A stretch of 37,681 nucleotides of DNA from Fomitopsis serialis (GCF_022376445.1 NW_025955336.1:1-37681), one strand, 5' to 3'. Counted from the stretch's first letter, positions 22,068-33,290 are shown. Notes: generated by a model not told the origin, from the letters alone. Made by a program: numbers and translations.

Positions 22068-25000
22068 CTACGTAAAAATGTTCGGGTCAGCATAAACATC
22101 CCTATACGTCTGCTGAGCATCTCGGTATAAACGGTCGTACATCGCGGCACGCTTCCGGCAGTACGGAGCGAACCCTGCATAATCATCGCCTGGGTGCTGG
22201 ATAGCCCGGTCTCTCCAATCTCGGCGTGGTGAGAGAATACCTCCCCACCGAATCAAGTTCCCGGCGTAAGATGCCGGCCTCTTCTTCCAGGCGATCAACT
22301 TTGGAGCGTGCGTGGAACCAGTGAATCCGGTGAACTATAATACCGGTGAGACATATGGCGGACACGCATGGAGTGTACTGCTCACTGATTGAGAGTGTAT
22401 CATTCCTGTCGAGATCTCCTCCGACATCGATATTCCAGATCCATGACGTCGATTTGTGCCTCTGGCCGGGCTTGTTTGGTTCGGCGATGGCGGTGGTGAC
22501 ATTGAGGTCCTCTTTACTGAGACGCTGATACTTGAGTTGCTCCTCCTCTGAGAGACCGAGGACCACCATGGCAGCTCTGCACCTCCGGTAGATTGACGCA
22601 TGAATAGAGACGGCCCGGTCGAGCTTGTTCATTGTGGTGAATGCTCGGGTGCGCTTGGTGTTGGACTTGCCATGCCGAATGCTGGTACGAAACTGAAAAG
22701 ACTTGTGGCCGAGAAGGAGGCGGAGCTGGTGGAGCGCATCATTGGCTTGACCACGCCGAAGGGTGAGTTCCTGCTCGGCCAGACGTTTCAGACTCTCATC
22801 ATCAAACACGACAGGAGATAAGTTGGATGGGAGGCCGAGCGGGTCTGCTCGGCCATGTTTTCGCTGTGCGGAAGCTTCGGCCGGCTGGTGAACATACTCC
22901 ATGGGCCGTGTGGCTCCCGGGCGACGACCGGGCCTTCATCCTCCCATTCCTCATCATCTGCCTCGGATTCATCAACACCCCAGTCTGCCCGTGGCTGATT
23001 GCGTTGGCTTGCCGGTGAAACCGTCGGATTCGTGTCTCCAGGGCCTTCCGACGTTGAGCGAGCTTCAGTTGCTGAGGCTTGGTGATCTTTTCGCCTTGCT
23101 GCTTGACGTCTCTTCGGATGGTAAGTCTGTTGGTGCATTAGCATGACCTCGTACTGCGGCATACAAGACATACTGTAGCTCCTCAAGCTTGAGGCCCTCG
23201 GCGATCCACTCGGCAGTCCCACAATCCGGCCACCGTTTCCTTCGGCCTCGGTGAGCTGTACCAGGAGGTCTGTCTGAGTGGGCACTGCAATGTTCAGGGA
23301 GTTATGTCACCGTGCGCCCGGGTCTATCGCATGCACTCACATATTGGTTTCTTCACAAGGTATTTGTCCATCGCTTTCACATTGGTGAGGCGCCGGCGTT
23401 GAGCGATGTTCAATTCGCGCTTCCAGCTCTGCAGAGTCTCGGCGTTCAATCCTGACTCCTTCGCCGAGAGGTCCTGTTTCATCTCGGCGAGCAGGGGCCG
23501 GTTCGCCTTTATCTTCCTCCTTAGGGATGCCACTACGGTTGTTCAGATGATGAGGATGTGGCAGTGGAAGCCCTGGCGACGTACCCATGGTAATCATTTT
23601 CTTCCAGTTCCAGTCATTCATGTGCCGGTCGAGTGTTTCCTGCCGGTGAGACGTCGACATCGTCCGGGTGCTGCCAGAGATACGATTTGTCGTCGACCAC
23701 TGTGTTTCGATGATTTCGCCGTCGACCTCGCCGGCGCCCTTTGTGAAGGTCAGCGAGTGTCGGACCTCGCACACTGCCTGATGGCCGTGTACGTGGAAGA
23801 GGCCGATGCACTTGTACAGCACCAGACCGCTGGGCATGTGAAGATGGGGTTACCGCAAACCGTTTGTCGAGATACACATGGTACTGGCAAATGATGTCAT
23901 AACATAGGTAGACGTGGGTGAGGCCCTTGGATTGATACCCGAGGGCATTTGATAGGGAGTAATCCATGTTCATTTGGCGCTCCCCTTTCTGAAAGTTCAC
24001 CACCGAATGAGGCACGAAGCAGCCGTGTCTGGCACACGATGTTGCACCTATGCCGGTGACTGCCAGCTTGTGTCTGTCGGCGTTTGCCTGCGATACCGCT
24101 TTATGATCGTGGCAGGTGGAGGGCTGTCCGCTCGTCAACACCGGGCCGAGCGTTATTGCCCGAGTGGTAAAGCTCACCATCTTGACTTCTTTCGCCACCA
24201 GCAGGTGGTCCTCGTAAGGCCCGGGGTTGACCATAAACATCTTTCCCGGCATAAGAGGAACATCGTTCCCTGGATTCCGCATCCGCATCTGCTCAGCGTG
24301 GAAGTTTCCGTCCATGACGTACGTTCGGGCGTACAAATAGCTGCCGGCGCTGTCAGCTTTCGCAGAGTACGTGCACGCATCAACTTACTCTCGGTCGTCG
24401 GCCTGCCACTCGTGTGGGATATTTACACCGGGCTGCGGGCATGCAGCACAGAAATTCGCAAGGTCACCGTCTCCCGGAACCCCACGCCAGGCCGGCCCGT
24501 ACCCATGCTCCTTCTTGGCTTGCAGCAGGGTCCACTCCCGACTCACTCTGAGGAGCTCCAAATATCGGTCCTTGTCACTCGTGAGCCATGTCCTCGCACC
24601 TCTTACAGAGAACCGCACACTTACCGGCACCTCATGGGGGAACACAGGATCAGTGACTCGGCGAAGACGCCGGTAGTAGTTCATCGCCGTCGTCTTGCAC
24701 TCAAGGTGTCGAGCAGGAAGTCATCGAGCACGGTGAATGTGAAGCACGTTCGAGCGGCACGTTGACTGGCCGGATACAGGCCACAGTCAAGGAGCTGAGA
24801 GGTATGACTGGCCGCGCCGGCGCATCCACACCATCTCACCGGCAGAAAGTGTATGCCGGTCGTGTCGACGATGGTCATCATGGACGCCGGTGGTCTTGGT
24901 GGAGGGTCGGCATGTCGCAAAGGATCGTCCTGAGCAGCCTCCGGGTCGTTTTCTTCTTCCTCGGCCGGCCGTTCCTCATCGTCATCATCGACGTCGGCGA

Positions 25001-25632
25001 AGGGCTCAGGGACCGGGCAAGGTGCACCTCGGTGACCCAAATTGATGCACAGCCCGACATCCTTCAACCAGGCAGGGGCCCAGTAGCCCTCAATCCTCCA
25101 CTGCTCCACTGGTGGAATGGTGTTCGGCGGTGCTGGGTGAGACAGCAAGTGTGACAGTAAATGGGCGAACCGATGCACGATGAACACTTCCACACGCCGC
25201 CTCCGCTACTGCAGCTTGCGCACTCGAAGGTGCCTTCTCGGCCGGTCATTGGGGGCTTTGACTGGCCATAGACAGACCTGAGGTATGTATTTTGCAGAGG
25301 GATCCACTCCCGTAGCATTTGGGTTGAGTCTAATGAATAATGTCATCACCGACATTGCTTGTGCTGATCTAACTATCGTACCTGGGGAGCACCCTTCCGC
25401 GCTGGTAAAAGATCAAGGAATATATTGTTAGGAGGCTCGTCATCCTGCTCCTGTCTCATCCAGCTTGACTGCCTGTGGATGGCTGCGAGCGCGGCTGAGG
25501 AGTCGGCGGTGGTGTTTGCAATACATTCGTTTTTACGGGAACGATGCGGGACTTAACTCCCCGCTTGGTTCTCGTCCTCTGTATGGCAACCTCCACCACA
25601 GTAGGGGAGCTTGCCCTCGGCAGTCGAGCCAT
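22068..25632 (-). pseudogene. KDZ transposase with CxC2 cysteine cluster
   Basis: The predicted product moves the element through an RNase H-type core. From ATG 25632 I read a basic start (RTRTKRGVKSRI), REWIPLQNTYLR, the Cys cluster CASCSSGGGVWKCSSC and CHTCCLTQH, GLCINLGHRGAPCP, the CxC2 region (GIHFLPVRWCGC, YPASQRAARTCFTF), VTDPVFPHEVP, then the core: VMDGNFHAEQ (Asp at 24312), TCHDHKAV, QKGERQMNMDY, YDIICQYHVYL (Asp near 23898), FTKGAGEVDGE and DRHMNDWNWKK. The C-terminal part has KSTSWIWNIDVG and HARSKVDRLEEE, ending at 22068. Introns at 25330-25381 and 24571-24624 fit. Frame breaks near 25450, 25110, 23200, 23080 and 22255 indicate a dead copy. Family assignment is strong. Confidence 0.85.
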
Positions 25633-25680
25633 CGTCCAGCCTGGAAAGCAAGGCTCAAGGAGGTCGGCCGTTGTAACGGG

Positions 25681-26376
25681 CCGGCCGGAGCCCCGGATGA
25701 TGCCAGAATATCGGTGGACAGGGGGGAAAACCAATGAGATTCATTGGACCCCCATTGGTGCAACTGTCACACCACTGGCCGTCACCCGCACCCCGGCTGT
25801 CTGTTTGCGGCGATGGGTCCTCGGTGATCCGGCCGGAACAGCTGATGGGAATATGCGTTACCGGTCGCAGATTTGCCTCTAGTGAACGAAGCATAACACC
25901 CGACATCAGACAACGGTCCGGGAGAACCACCTTTGGCTCCGTAGCAATTGATGCGGCCGGCAATCACAGGTTTCGATCGTCCCGGCCGTTGATCCGAGTC
26001 ACGTGCTCACCCCAGGCATTGCTTGGCCACCCTGTGTCGTGGTGGGGCACATTCCAGTCACCGATTGATGAAAGTGACTCGGGCCATATGGGATGTCTGT
26101 GTCGCCGGCCGCTTGGCCCCTACGAGTGGAGCGGAGAAGCCGCCCCGGTTCTATTCCAGAACGTGCCACCCGTGGTCGGTTGCTTCGTTACAACGATCCG
26201 GCCGGGCGCCGAGCCCTCGGAACGGGTGCCCCGGGCTGCGGGCTTCCACTCAGCGGCGGCTGGTCGTAGTTGCGCTGCCCGTGGTGTCACATTGCTGTCA
26301 CTGAGTGGTTTTGAGTTTCGACTTGGGACCAAATGGTCCGAGCGATGACCGGCCGGGTTTCTAACGGTCCGGCCGG
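25681..26376. repeat. Right-edge CCGGCCGG cluster
   Basis: CCGGCCGG occurs at 25681, 25829, 26198, 26349 and 26369, with related CGGCCGG words between. The last lies in TTTCTAACGGTCCGGCCGG, resembling TTTCGAACGGTCC at the left edge but in direct rather than inverted orientation. No convincing gene lies between 25735 and 26400. Confidence 0.6.
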
Positions 26377-26400
26377 TGGTCTGCCTCAAGATGTTTGCGG

Positions 26401-26689
26401 CCAAAAAAGCATTGAATGTACAGTGACGACCGACACAATGAATGTAGATATATCTATACTAACATAAATGATGCAGAGAAAGGGCAAAGCCCCGGTACAA
26501 AATCGTAGACTATTTGGTGACTGGTCATAAACATCGGTGTTCGTTTGGGTGACTGGCGCCGAAACACATCTCTTCCTCAAGCCTCCACTTGTGCCTCCTC
26601 CGCAAAGCCCACTCTTCCTTGCAACGTTCCTCGTCCCTTGCCACAATGGGAAGGTCCTACTGGCAGAAACCGTCTTCTGCATTTAAATC
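26401..26689. other. Flank of the KDZ element, no assignable gene
   Basis: Short ORFs only. A minus-strand stretch near 26570-26660 is charged (RDEERCKEEWALRRRHKW) and could be a remnant exon, but I cannot place it in a family. Confidence 0.35.
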
Positions 26690-27718
26690 GGATTAAGTTT
26701 GAATCAATATTGTATTTTAGATCAACTTAAAGGCCATACACATTTAACCCAATCCTGTGCTAAGCTATGGCTTAGCCAGTTGCTTGGCCAAGCAGGATCA
26801 GTACAGCTAATCCATACAGGTTTAACCATGGATTATCCATTGTTCATCCATTGCTTAGACTTTTTGCTTAGCCAAGGACAATCAGTACAGCTAATCCATA
26901 CACACTTAACCATAGATTAGCCATAGTTTATCCATTGCTGAGACTTGCTGAGAAACTGCTTAGCCAATTAATTACCCATATAGGATCAATGAAGCTAATC
27001 CTCAGAGGATTAATCTTGGCTAAGTAACATCTGACCCATGTCTAATCATTTCCTAACCATAGATTAGCCATGCTTAGCCATAACTTAGGCAATAGATTCA
27101 CAAGTAGTTGAGGCTAAGTAGGTTTGAGATGAACACTAATCTTCATTAAGTCATGCTCAATCCATGTCTAATCCCCTGCTGATCAATGCTAAATCATGAC
27201 TTGAGTATTTTTGATCCAGTTCCAATCCAATGTAACCCATGTGAATGTTCATAATCCTATGCTAATCTATGTACTAAGACAAAATATACCAGTCCTAATC
27301 CTGTCTCAAGACAGTGCTTAACAATGCTCATGTGTCTTAAACCAAATCCCAATCTATTGCTAATCCTGTTCATGACAGTATGGCTTAGTGCTAACTACTT
27401 CAAAGTCAATCCTAAGTCAAAACATTATCCATTGCTCCTGTCTGACAGGGCCTAACCTAATCCACTTCAAAGTCAACTCTAAGTGGAAGTGTTATCCATT
27501 GCTAATCCTGTGTATGACAGCTAATCCACTACAAAGTCAATCCTAAGTGAAAGCATAATACACCACTCAATCAACATTAAGTCAGTTCAAAGTTCACCTC
27601 AATCCACTCTTAAGTCACACAGATACAATTCCATCAACATCTAATCCATTACCAAACTGATCATAAGAACATGCTGAGACAACTCTATGAACTGCTCATC
27701 CTGCAGACATAACTACTC
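26690..27718. repeat. CpG-free block of recurring TAATCC / TTAGCC words
   Basis: I find no CG dinucleotide across 1,029 bp. TAATCC occurs at least ten times and TTAGCC several times, mixed with CCATTG and AACCATAGATTAGCCAT. Longer partial repeats are visible: CAGTACAGCTAATCCATACA occurs near 26800 and 26883, and ACTTCAAAGTCAA or close variants near 27397, 27464 and 27529. No ORF is credible. It looks like an old, methylation-eroded satellite-like or transposon sequence. Confidence 0.75.
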
Positions 27719-27747
27719 CGAGAACATGCTAAGCCAGTACTGATGAA

Positions 27748-27846
27748 CCACGAAGACATGCTAAGACAGTACTAAGCAACCACAAAAGACATACTAAGCC
27801 AGTACTAAGCAACCACAAAAGACATAGTAAAGCCACTACTCAACCA
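27748..27846. repeat. Three tandem copies of a 32-33 bp unit
   Basis: Units beginning CCACGAAGACATGC, CCACAAAAGACATACT and CCACAAAAGACATAGT follow each other, ending with AGTACTAAGCAA or a variant. A degenerate extra copy precedes at about 27721 and another follows at 27844. Confidence 0.8.
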
Positions 27847-27950
27847 CGAAGAAACACTCTGAGACAATGCTAAGCCATAAGTAATCACTCACGAAGACAG
27901 CAGATTACCATAAATGACATGAGTCACATGACAGGTCAATATCACGACGA

Positions 27951-27972
27951 AGACAAGACAAGACAAGACAAG
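27951..27972. repeat. AGACA microsatellite
   Basis: The five-base unit AGACA repeats just over four times. Confidence 0.9.
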
Positions 27973-28083
27973 AGCATAGAGCAGGACATGAGGGCCTTCG
28001 ACGTACTTAGGCCTTACGAGTGGCTGCGCGAGTATTAGGCCTACAGTGAATGTCAGAAACAGTAGGTCAATAGAATAGTGGAC

Positions 28084-30450
28084 TTACTTGGAGCTTTGAG
28101 CCGTCGAGCGAAGCACTCGCGCCGGCGCCGATGTACTACCACCCGAGGCCTTCGAGGCCTTCGCGCGAGATTTCATGACACTTGACACCAAGCAAGAAGA
28201 ACATTAATAAGTCGACGTCATTTACACGAACACAAAACACGTACCTGTTGTTATTGCCACCCTTCGCCGATGTTTGCGCACCGCGGCGACCACTGGCAAC
28301 CCTCGGCTTCTTGGTAGCGGGCTCCTCGGTATCGCTGTCCTTCGCGCTGTTCGCGCCGTCATCTACGTTGTCGAGCTCAGCTCCCAAACAGAAGATAGCA
28401 TGGATAATCGGGCATACCTTCGATGGCCGAGCCGTCGATGTCCATCCCGGCGACCTCTCCATCGCGGCGACCTCTCCCGCGCCTCCGAGTCTTTGGAGGC
28501 TCGGCCTCGTTGGCTATTAACCATCCATGTCGATGAGCCATTGAGAGTTGTCAAAATACAACCATATACGCACCGTTAATCTCGTCGTGAGCCCCCACCA
28601 TCTCCCAATCCTCATCCTCAATCTCCTCGTCCTCGTCCATCCCAGTCGCATCCGTAGTATTGCCGGTTTTGGCCGTTTCATCGTCCGGCGCCGACCCATC
28701 GTCCGACATGGCGTTGTTGCGGGTGCGGCCGTCGTTGTCGACGTCCCCCTCGACAACGACCGAGTTGTCGACCTATTCAGAGAATGAGTTCACTGAAACA
28801 TTGATGCTTGTGAAGGCTTACCATGGCGAGGTCGCCCGCAGGCTCGGTAACGGCGTTGTCGTGAGCGCGCTCGTCTGCAACTTGTGGGGGCGCCTCGGCG
28901 ACTTCTGACGCCGCGTCTTCGACTTGAGGGACCGCGTCTTCGACTTGAGGTACCGCGTCTTCGACTTGAGGTGCGGCGGCTTCGACTTGTGGGGCTGCGG
29001 CTTCGACTTGTGGGGCCGCATCTTCAAAGGCAAAGTGAGTGTCCTTCTCCTGATTCTCGCGGATCTTCTCCCACAACGCGCTGAGTCGTACGACTGTCAA
29101 CGCATCCGGGTCGCTGAAGATGGGGGCCGGCCATTCGAGAGCCAGCAGACGCAAGGTGATAGCTTCGGGCGCGAGGACGGGCACCTCGGGGACGCCGCGA
29201 TGAGCACGAGCTGCAGAGCAAAGGACAGTGAGTACTGTTCAACACAAAACTCGGTTGTACATACCCCATGACCCACGGAAGAAGGCCCAGAGGATCTCCG
29301 CCGCCTTACGCCCCGTCATGTCGGCACCCCAGGACGGTAGCATGGGCCTGCCATCCTCGTAGAGTAAGCCGTCGTCGATTTCATCGAGCTCTTCGGCGGG
29401 TTGTTGGGGGGTCGTGTAGCTATGTATGATGTTAGTATTTGTGTACAGTGAGGCCGAGATTTACTTACGAAGCACTTCGCATACGTATTGCCTCCATCGT
29501 TCAAGCTGGGTCGCCAGTTCGGCGCCCCCCAGGCCGGGAAGGTCTGTCCTGCGAGCTTGTTACCTGCGAAGATACTGAAAAATCGCTGTCAGCTCTGCAT
29601 GAAGTTGACAATGTGAACACTTACTGCTTGACTTGAACAGGCTTACGGTGATCGTTGAAGCCTAGGAGGCAATAGAACACGGCGTCGCCGACGCGGTTGG
29701 CCCCGTCCCCGATGGCGCCCTGGAAAAGGGCGGACAACCTGTCCGTCAAGGCTTCCCGGTTGCTAGTACGGGTCGAGTTAGCAAACGAATGAAAGGCGTG
29801 TTTAATCACGCACCGAGCCATGGCTGCCTCCTGTGCTTCGCAGGAAAGCGGAGCACGCGCCTTCTCCTCCCAAATCGCCTTCTCCTCTGCCAGCAGCTGC
29901 TCGAAGAGAGCGCGGCGCGTCGCCGCCTGCCGACCTCCAGCGCCGACTTCATTTTTCCCTTCGCAGTTCTGCATGATGCGCGCTTTGTTCTCCGGCACCT
30001 CCGCCCACAGCTCTGAGGGCCCCTTGGCGCGGGACTTCGCGAAGAGGTCCTTCGAGTTGATATGGACGTCGTCGGGGTGGTCGCACGGGTGTGCGATGCT
30101 TTCCCGCCGTGGTTCTTGAAGTAGTTGTAGATAGCCTATAGTACACGTCTGTCAGTCTGAAGTCTCGACGTCAATCGAAAACGCTTACTTCTTCTGGGTC
30201 GGTCTCCTGTGTCCACTTCGGCAGGATGTCTTTGAGGACGCGAGCATGGAATTGCCTCCGGGCCTTCTTCGTGTCCGCGAGGTTGTTCCAGTCCTTGAGG
30301 AAACCGTCCATCACGACGTCGAGCCCGTTGACCGTCCAGTCCGTGCGCTGGCGGACCTTCTTGTCGTCGGCCTTCGAGTTGACGTCGGGGAGCCGGAGGC
30401 AGCTGAGCTGGCTGGGCGGCGGGCTGAGCTTCGGCTGGCATGTCGTCTAG
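28084..30450 (-). CDS. Uncharacterised intron-rich gene with acidic 7-residue repeats
   Basis: I recognise no named domain. A consistent minus-strand model has introns at 30136-30188, 29763-29813, 29549-29624, 29420-29464, 29211-29264, 28773-28821, 28514-28573, 28381-28417 and 28181-28244, all GT...AG. Proposed ATG is 30450 (MPAEAQPAAQ). Recognisable parts in order: KKVRQRTDWTVNGLDVVMDG, EAIYNYFKNHGGK, HPDDVHINSKDLFAKSRAKG, a charged helical stretch, DRLSALFQGAIGDGANRVGD, LATQLERWRQYVCEVL, PSWGADMTGRKAAEILWAFF, five 7-residue acidic repeats, a long acidic linker (EDEEIEDEDWEMV), and a basic tail with KSRAKASKASGG ending at TAA 28084. Two one-base shifts, near 30395 and 30085, are needed, so it is a pseudogene, a sequencing error or a mis-modelled 5' end. 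Acidic linker plus basic tail suggests a nuclear protein. Confidence 0.6.
28921..29025. repeat. Five 21-bp tandem repeats, in-frame (7 residues)
   Basis: Units of GACTTGAGGTACCGCGTCTTC type start every 21 bases at 28921, 28942, 28963, 28984 and 29005. On the minus strand they encode DAVPQVE or AAAPQVE. They lie within an exon of the uncharacterised gene and preserve frame. Confidence 0.9.
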
Positions 30451-30884
30451 CGCAAAAAAGGTCGCGAGCGAGGGGAGAGTGAATGCAGTTGGACGTTCGC
30501 GAGCAGAGGGAGAGGAATCGGGGTTGAACGACGTGGAAGGTCGGTGGGAGCTTATATAGTGGGTCAGCACACGCCAATTCAACCAACGTCAAACAGGCTT
30601 ACGATTCGCGAAGGAGAAAGCGATTGCGACCCTAGACTGTAGATGAGATGCAGATCGACGCGAAGCGGTTATGTGAAAGCTTAGCTCCCAACCAAATGCG
30701 ATCACTATTGTTCCACCCGAGGTATCATTTTAGCGTTTAGCCTGCCCAGCGACGATCGCAATCTCGTTGAAGAGTGCTAAGGTATCTAGATCCGTTGCGG
30801 GCGCAAATCGCAATCTGGTTGAGCAGATCGCGAGGTCTGTTGACTACCGCTACGCTTAGGAAACTAAGACTAATATATCTTCTG
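30451..30884. other. Intergenic spacer between the two uncharacterised genes
   Basis: It holds the 5' flank of the gene starting at 30450, with pyrimidine-rich coding-strand sequence, and the 3' flank of the next gene. No other feature seen. Confidence 0.5.
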
Positions 30885-32025
30885 CTAAGACCTCCCAGAC
30901 CTGGCCAAGGTCGTCAGGCCCGAACATCGTGCCCTTTCCTTTTTTGGCTGCACGACGCGGCGTGCCCTGCGCCTGCGCTGCTCCTCCTCACGCTTCCTCT
31001 TTTTCCCGGCTGAGACCCTCACGCTCGGCGAGTCGTTGGCTTGGTCGGACGGCCGAACGCGACGCGAAGGCGAACCGGCCGATGTCGAGGGCGTGGTGGG
31101 CTGTGATACGACACGCCCGGAACGCAGGACTTGTCCCGGCGAAGAAGCGCCATCCGTCGTCACCAGCGAATGAGCGGGAGTGTGCGGCGAGCTCGCTCCC
31201 ATGTGCTCGAGTAAAGACGGGAGAGGGGGGCGTCGGGACGTCCGAAGGCGAGGTTCTGCGCTCCCGGGCAAGTACGGACACCGACTCGCCTATACACCAG
31301 CACATCGTCCCGCGGTATGTACCGCGGGACGATGGTGCGAGGCCAGGACACGAAGCGAGAGAAACGCTTGTCAAACGTCTCGTAGTCGTGCTCGTTCTCG
31401 TCCAGCCCCAAAACATCGCAGGTGATCGCCTGACGGAAGCAGACTTCGACGAGGTCATCTTCGCGTACAGCGCAAACGATTGGGACTCGGATTGGGGGAT
31501 CTCCGTCCTAGTATCACTCCATTAGCTGTGCATTCGAAGAGGTGTGCGTCGTCTTACCCTTATATAGATGAACGCATATTTAGTTATCGTCTCCTGCGGC
31601 GGGCGGGGGTCACGCCTGCGGCGCCCTAGATCCACTTCCTCCGGTAACTCGGCCCTCAGGTACAGCGCCCCGCCATGATGTTCGGGAGGTGGCTCGAGCT
31701 CCGCGACTTCGCGACGAACGCGTTTGAGCTCGTCGTCGCTCATCTGTACCGTTGCAGCCTTGAGGTGGTTGACGCATTTGCGGCCTGCCGGTTGAGTGCA
31801 CTGGTATGGGAGTCTTCAGTCGGAGAGGTCGGACACAATGCGAAGGACACTTACTACGCCGAAGACCGTTCCTATGTGATGCTGAGGCGTGTCGTCCAGG
31901 CTGATGACAGCGAGATGATTGATATCGCGATAGACGGTGCATCGGAGGAGATTCGAGCGCAGTCGAGCCATCGGAGGCAGGTAGCTGTCCAGGATGTCAT
32001 GTACGCGAGTGTCGGGCGGCGGCAT
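30885..32025 (-). CDS. Uncharacterised intron-containing gene with basic C-terminus
   Basis: Minus-strand ATG 32025 opens MPPPDTRVHDILDSYLPPMA. Exon 1 (31855-32025), a 54-nt intron (31801-31854, GTAAGT...CAG), exon 2 (31558-31800) and a 50-nt intron (31508-31557, GTAAGA...TAG) join in phase 0. They give continuous protein through SDDELKRVRREVAELEPPPE, LPEEVDLGRRRRDPRPP, CFRQAITCDVLGLDENEHDY and FDKRFSRFVSW. The last part (frame from 31271 to 30885) contains SGRVVSQPTTPSTSAGSP and a strongly basic run KKRKREEEQRRRRARRVV that looks like a nuclear localisation signal. How it joins exon 3 near 31300-31380 is unclear: another intron or a frameshift. I recognise no domain. It is co-oriented with the gene downstream of it and may be functionally paired. 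Confidence 0.6.
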
Positions 32026-32284
32026 CTTGGGACGGAGCGGGTACGATGGCTAGGGCTTGCGCAGCTGCCCCTTTTATGCGATCGCACCTGAACTTAAAGT
32101 CAGCAGCGATTCGAGTTAAGTGGCAAAGGTGGAATATTGGACACTTATCGCGTTCGCAGTCTTTTCGCATACGTCTTGGCCGGGACTCCGATAATACACA
32201 ATTAAAATATACGTCCGGCACGTCGTGAGTGATACATTGTACAGTATATACGTGAGATAAACGTGAGAGTGGGGCATCGAGACG

Positions 32285-32677
32285 TTACAGCCATCCATCA
32301 GGTACTACAGCGGGCGGCGTGGGCAAGCGATGGAATGTGTCGACGAAAGAACGGACGTAGAAGGTGACCGCCGCACGCTGAAAACTCACGAAAGCCTGTT
32401 CGTCGTAGTCAAATATGCTCATGGGTACAACCTTTAGTTCCTCGGGGAGTCCTGGCCAACGCCGCATGACCTCGACGAACTCGACGAGCGTAGTGACACC
32501 GTCGTGCCATCCACTCTGTGGAGGACGCAGCCAGACGGCAGTCGATCGTTCGCCCTGCTCCCAACGAGGGATGACACGCAGACCGGATCCCAATGCGCTC
32601 CAGATGCGACAGACTCGCTGTGTAGCTCGGGAGTGTAGTACCCCCGGGCACGATGTTCGAGGGGCGGGCCAATCCAT
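32285..32677 (-). CDS. Hypothetical protein, weak
   Basis: An ATG-started minus-strand ORF of 130 codons. The C-terminal half (VTTLVEFVEVMRRWPGLPEE, SIFDYDEQAFVSFQRAAVTF, FVDTFHRLPTPP) looks like a folded protein; the N-terminal part may not be coding. An upstream ORF (ATG at 32819, acidic MTAVDEAWRTEDRDSEPEVW) could be an earlier exon. No family recognised. Confidence 0.4.
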   Translation of the reverse strand: MDWPAPRTSCPGVLHSRATQRVCRIWSALGSGLRVIPRWEQGERSTAVWLRPPQSGWHDGVTTLVEFVEVMRRWPGLPEELKVVPMSIFDYDEQAFVSFQRAAVTFYVRSFVDTFHRLPTPPAVVPDGWL

Positions 32678-32879
32678 GGCTTCCAGGATGAAGGGAGGGT
32701 GTGTCGAAACGGGGAATATGCATCTCGGAGGGGAGTAGTGCCAAAGACGGACCTCGTTGCCAAACCTCTGGCTCGCTGTCCCTATCCTCGGTCCTCCAGG
32801 CCTCGTCTACAGCTGTCATCCTGAGTCCTGACTCGTTCCGCTGCTCCCTCGCCTCTTCCGTGCTTCGTATCCTCAACCT

Positions 32880-33290
32880 CGCTTCCAGTCAACGGCTCCG
32901 AGTCGTACCGCGTTCAATCTCGTGCTCGTTCCGTGTTCTCGTTCTCGTTCTGTCTCCTTGTACCTGTTCCGACGTCCTATTCTGAACTCTCGTAGTCGCT
33001 CGGCTCGTTGCGGAGTAGGCCAGCTCTGTTCCTTAGTCGCTAAGCTCGTTCCGCAGGTCGCTGTCCTCGTTTTGCTGGATCCTGTCTTCCTTCCGCTGGT
33101 TCGTATTTTCTTCCGCTGGTTCCTAAGCTCGTTCCGCGAGTCCTTGGCCTAACCTGTACTCCTTCCGACTTGCCCTGATCTCGTAGTACTGGTGTTGCTC
33201 CAACTACGTGGCACTGCTTCCGTCCGAATGATTCTCGATGGCCCGACTAGGTCGCTAATGACCAACTCGGGGAGATGCCCCCCAACTCCA
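32880..33290. other. Pyrimidine-rich non-coding stretch with GCTCGTTCCG words
   Basis: CTCGTTCCG recurs near 32928, 33045 and 33128, within a run of CTCGT/CTTCC sequence. No ORF with recognisable content. It may be the promoter region of the minus-strand gene at 32677, or eroded repeat DNA just outside the LTR. Confidence 0.45.

Larger units (their letters stand above)
17690..26400. mobile_element. Composite KDZ (Kyakuja-Dileera-Zisupton) element
   Basis: This ~8.7-kb block holds a TET/JBP-like dioxygenase gene (+), an unidentified gene (-) and a KDZ transposase gene (-). KDZ elements in basidiomycetes are known to carry TET/JBP genes (Iyer and colleagues, 2014). CCGGCCGG palindromes cluster at both edges (17816-17880 and 25681-26376) and the flanks outside differ sharply in composition. 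The boundaries are approximate, because I could not identify exact inverted repeats or target duplications. All three genes show frame breaks, so the copy is probably dead. Confidence 0.65.

Noticed and set aside
17690..26400. Exact terminal inverted repeats for the KDZ element
   Set aside because: TTTCGAACGGTCC at the left and TTTCTAACGGTCC at the right are in direct, not inverted, orientation, and no target duplication is evident. The boundaries stay approximate.
28921..29025. CRISPR-like array
   Set aside because: Units are contiguous with no spacers, lie within an exon, and the organism is a fungus. The same applies to the arrays at 7537 and 21576.
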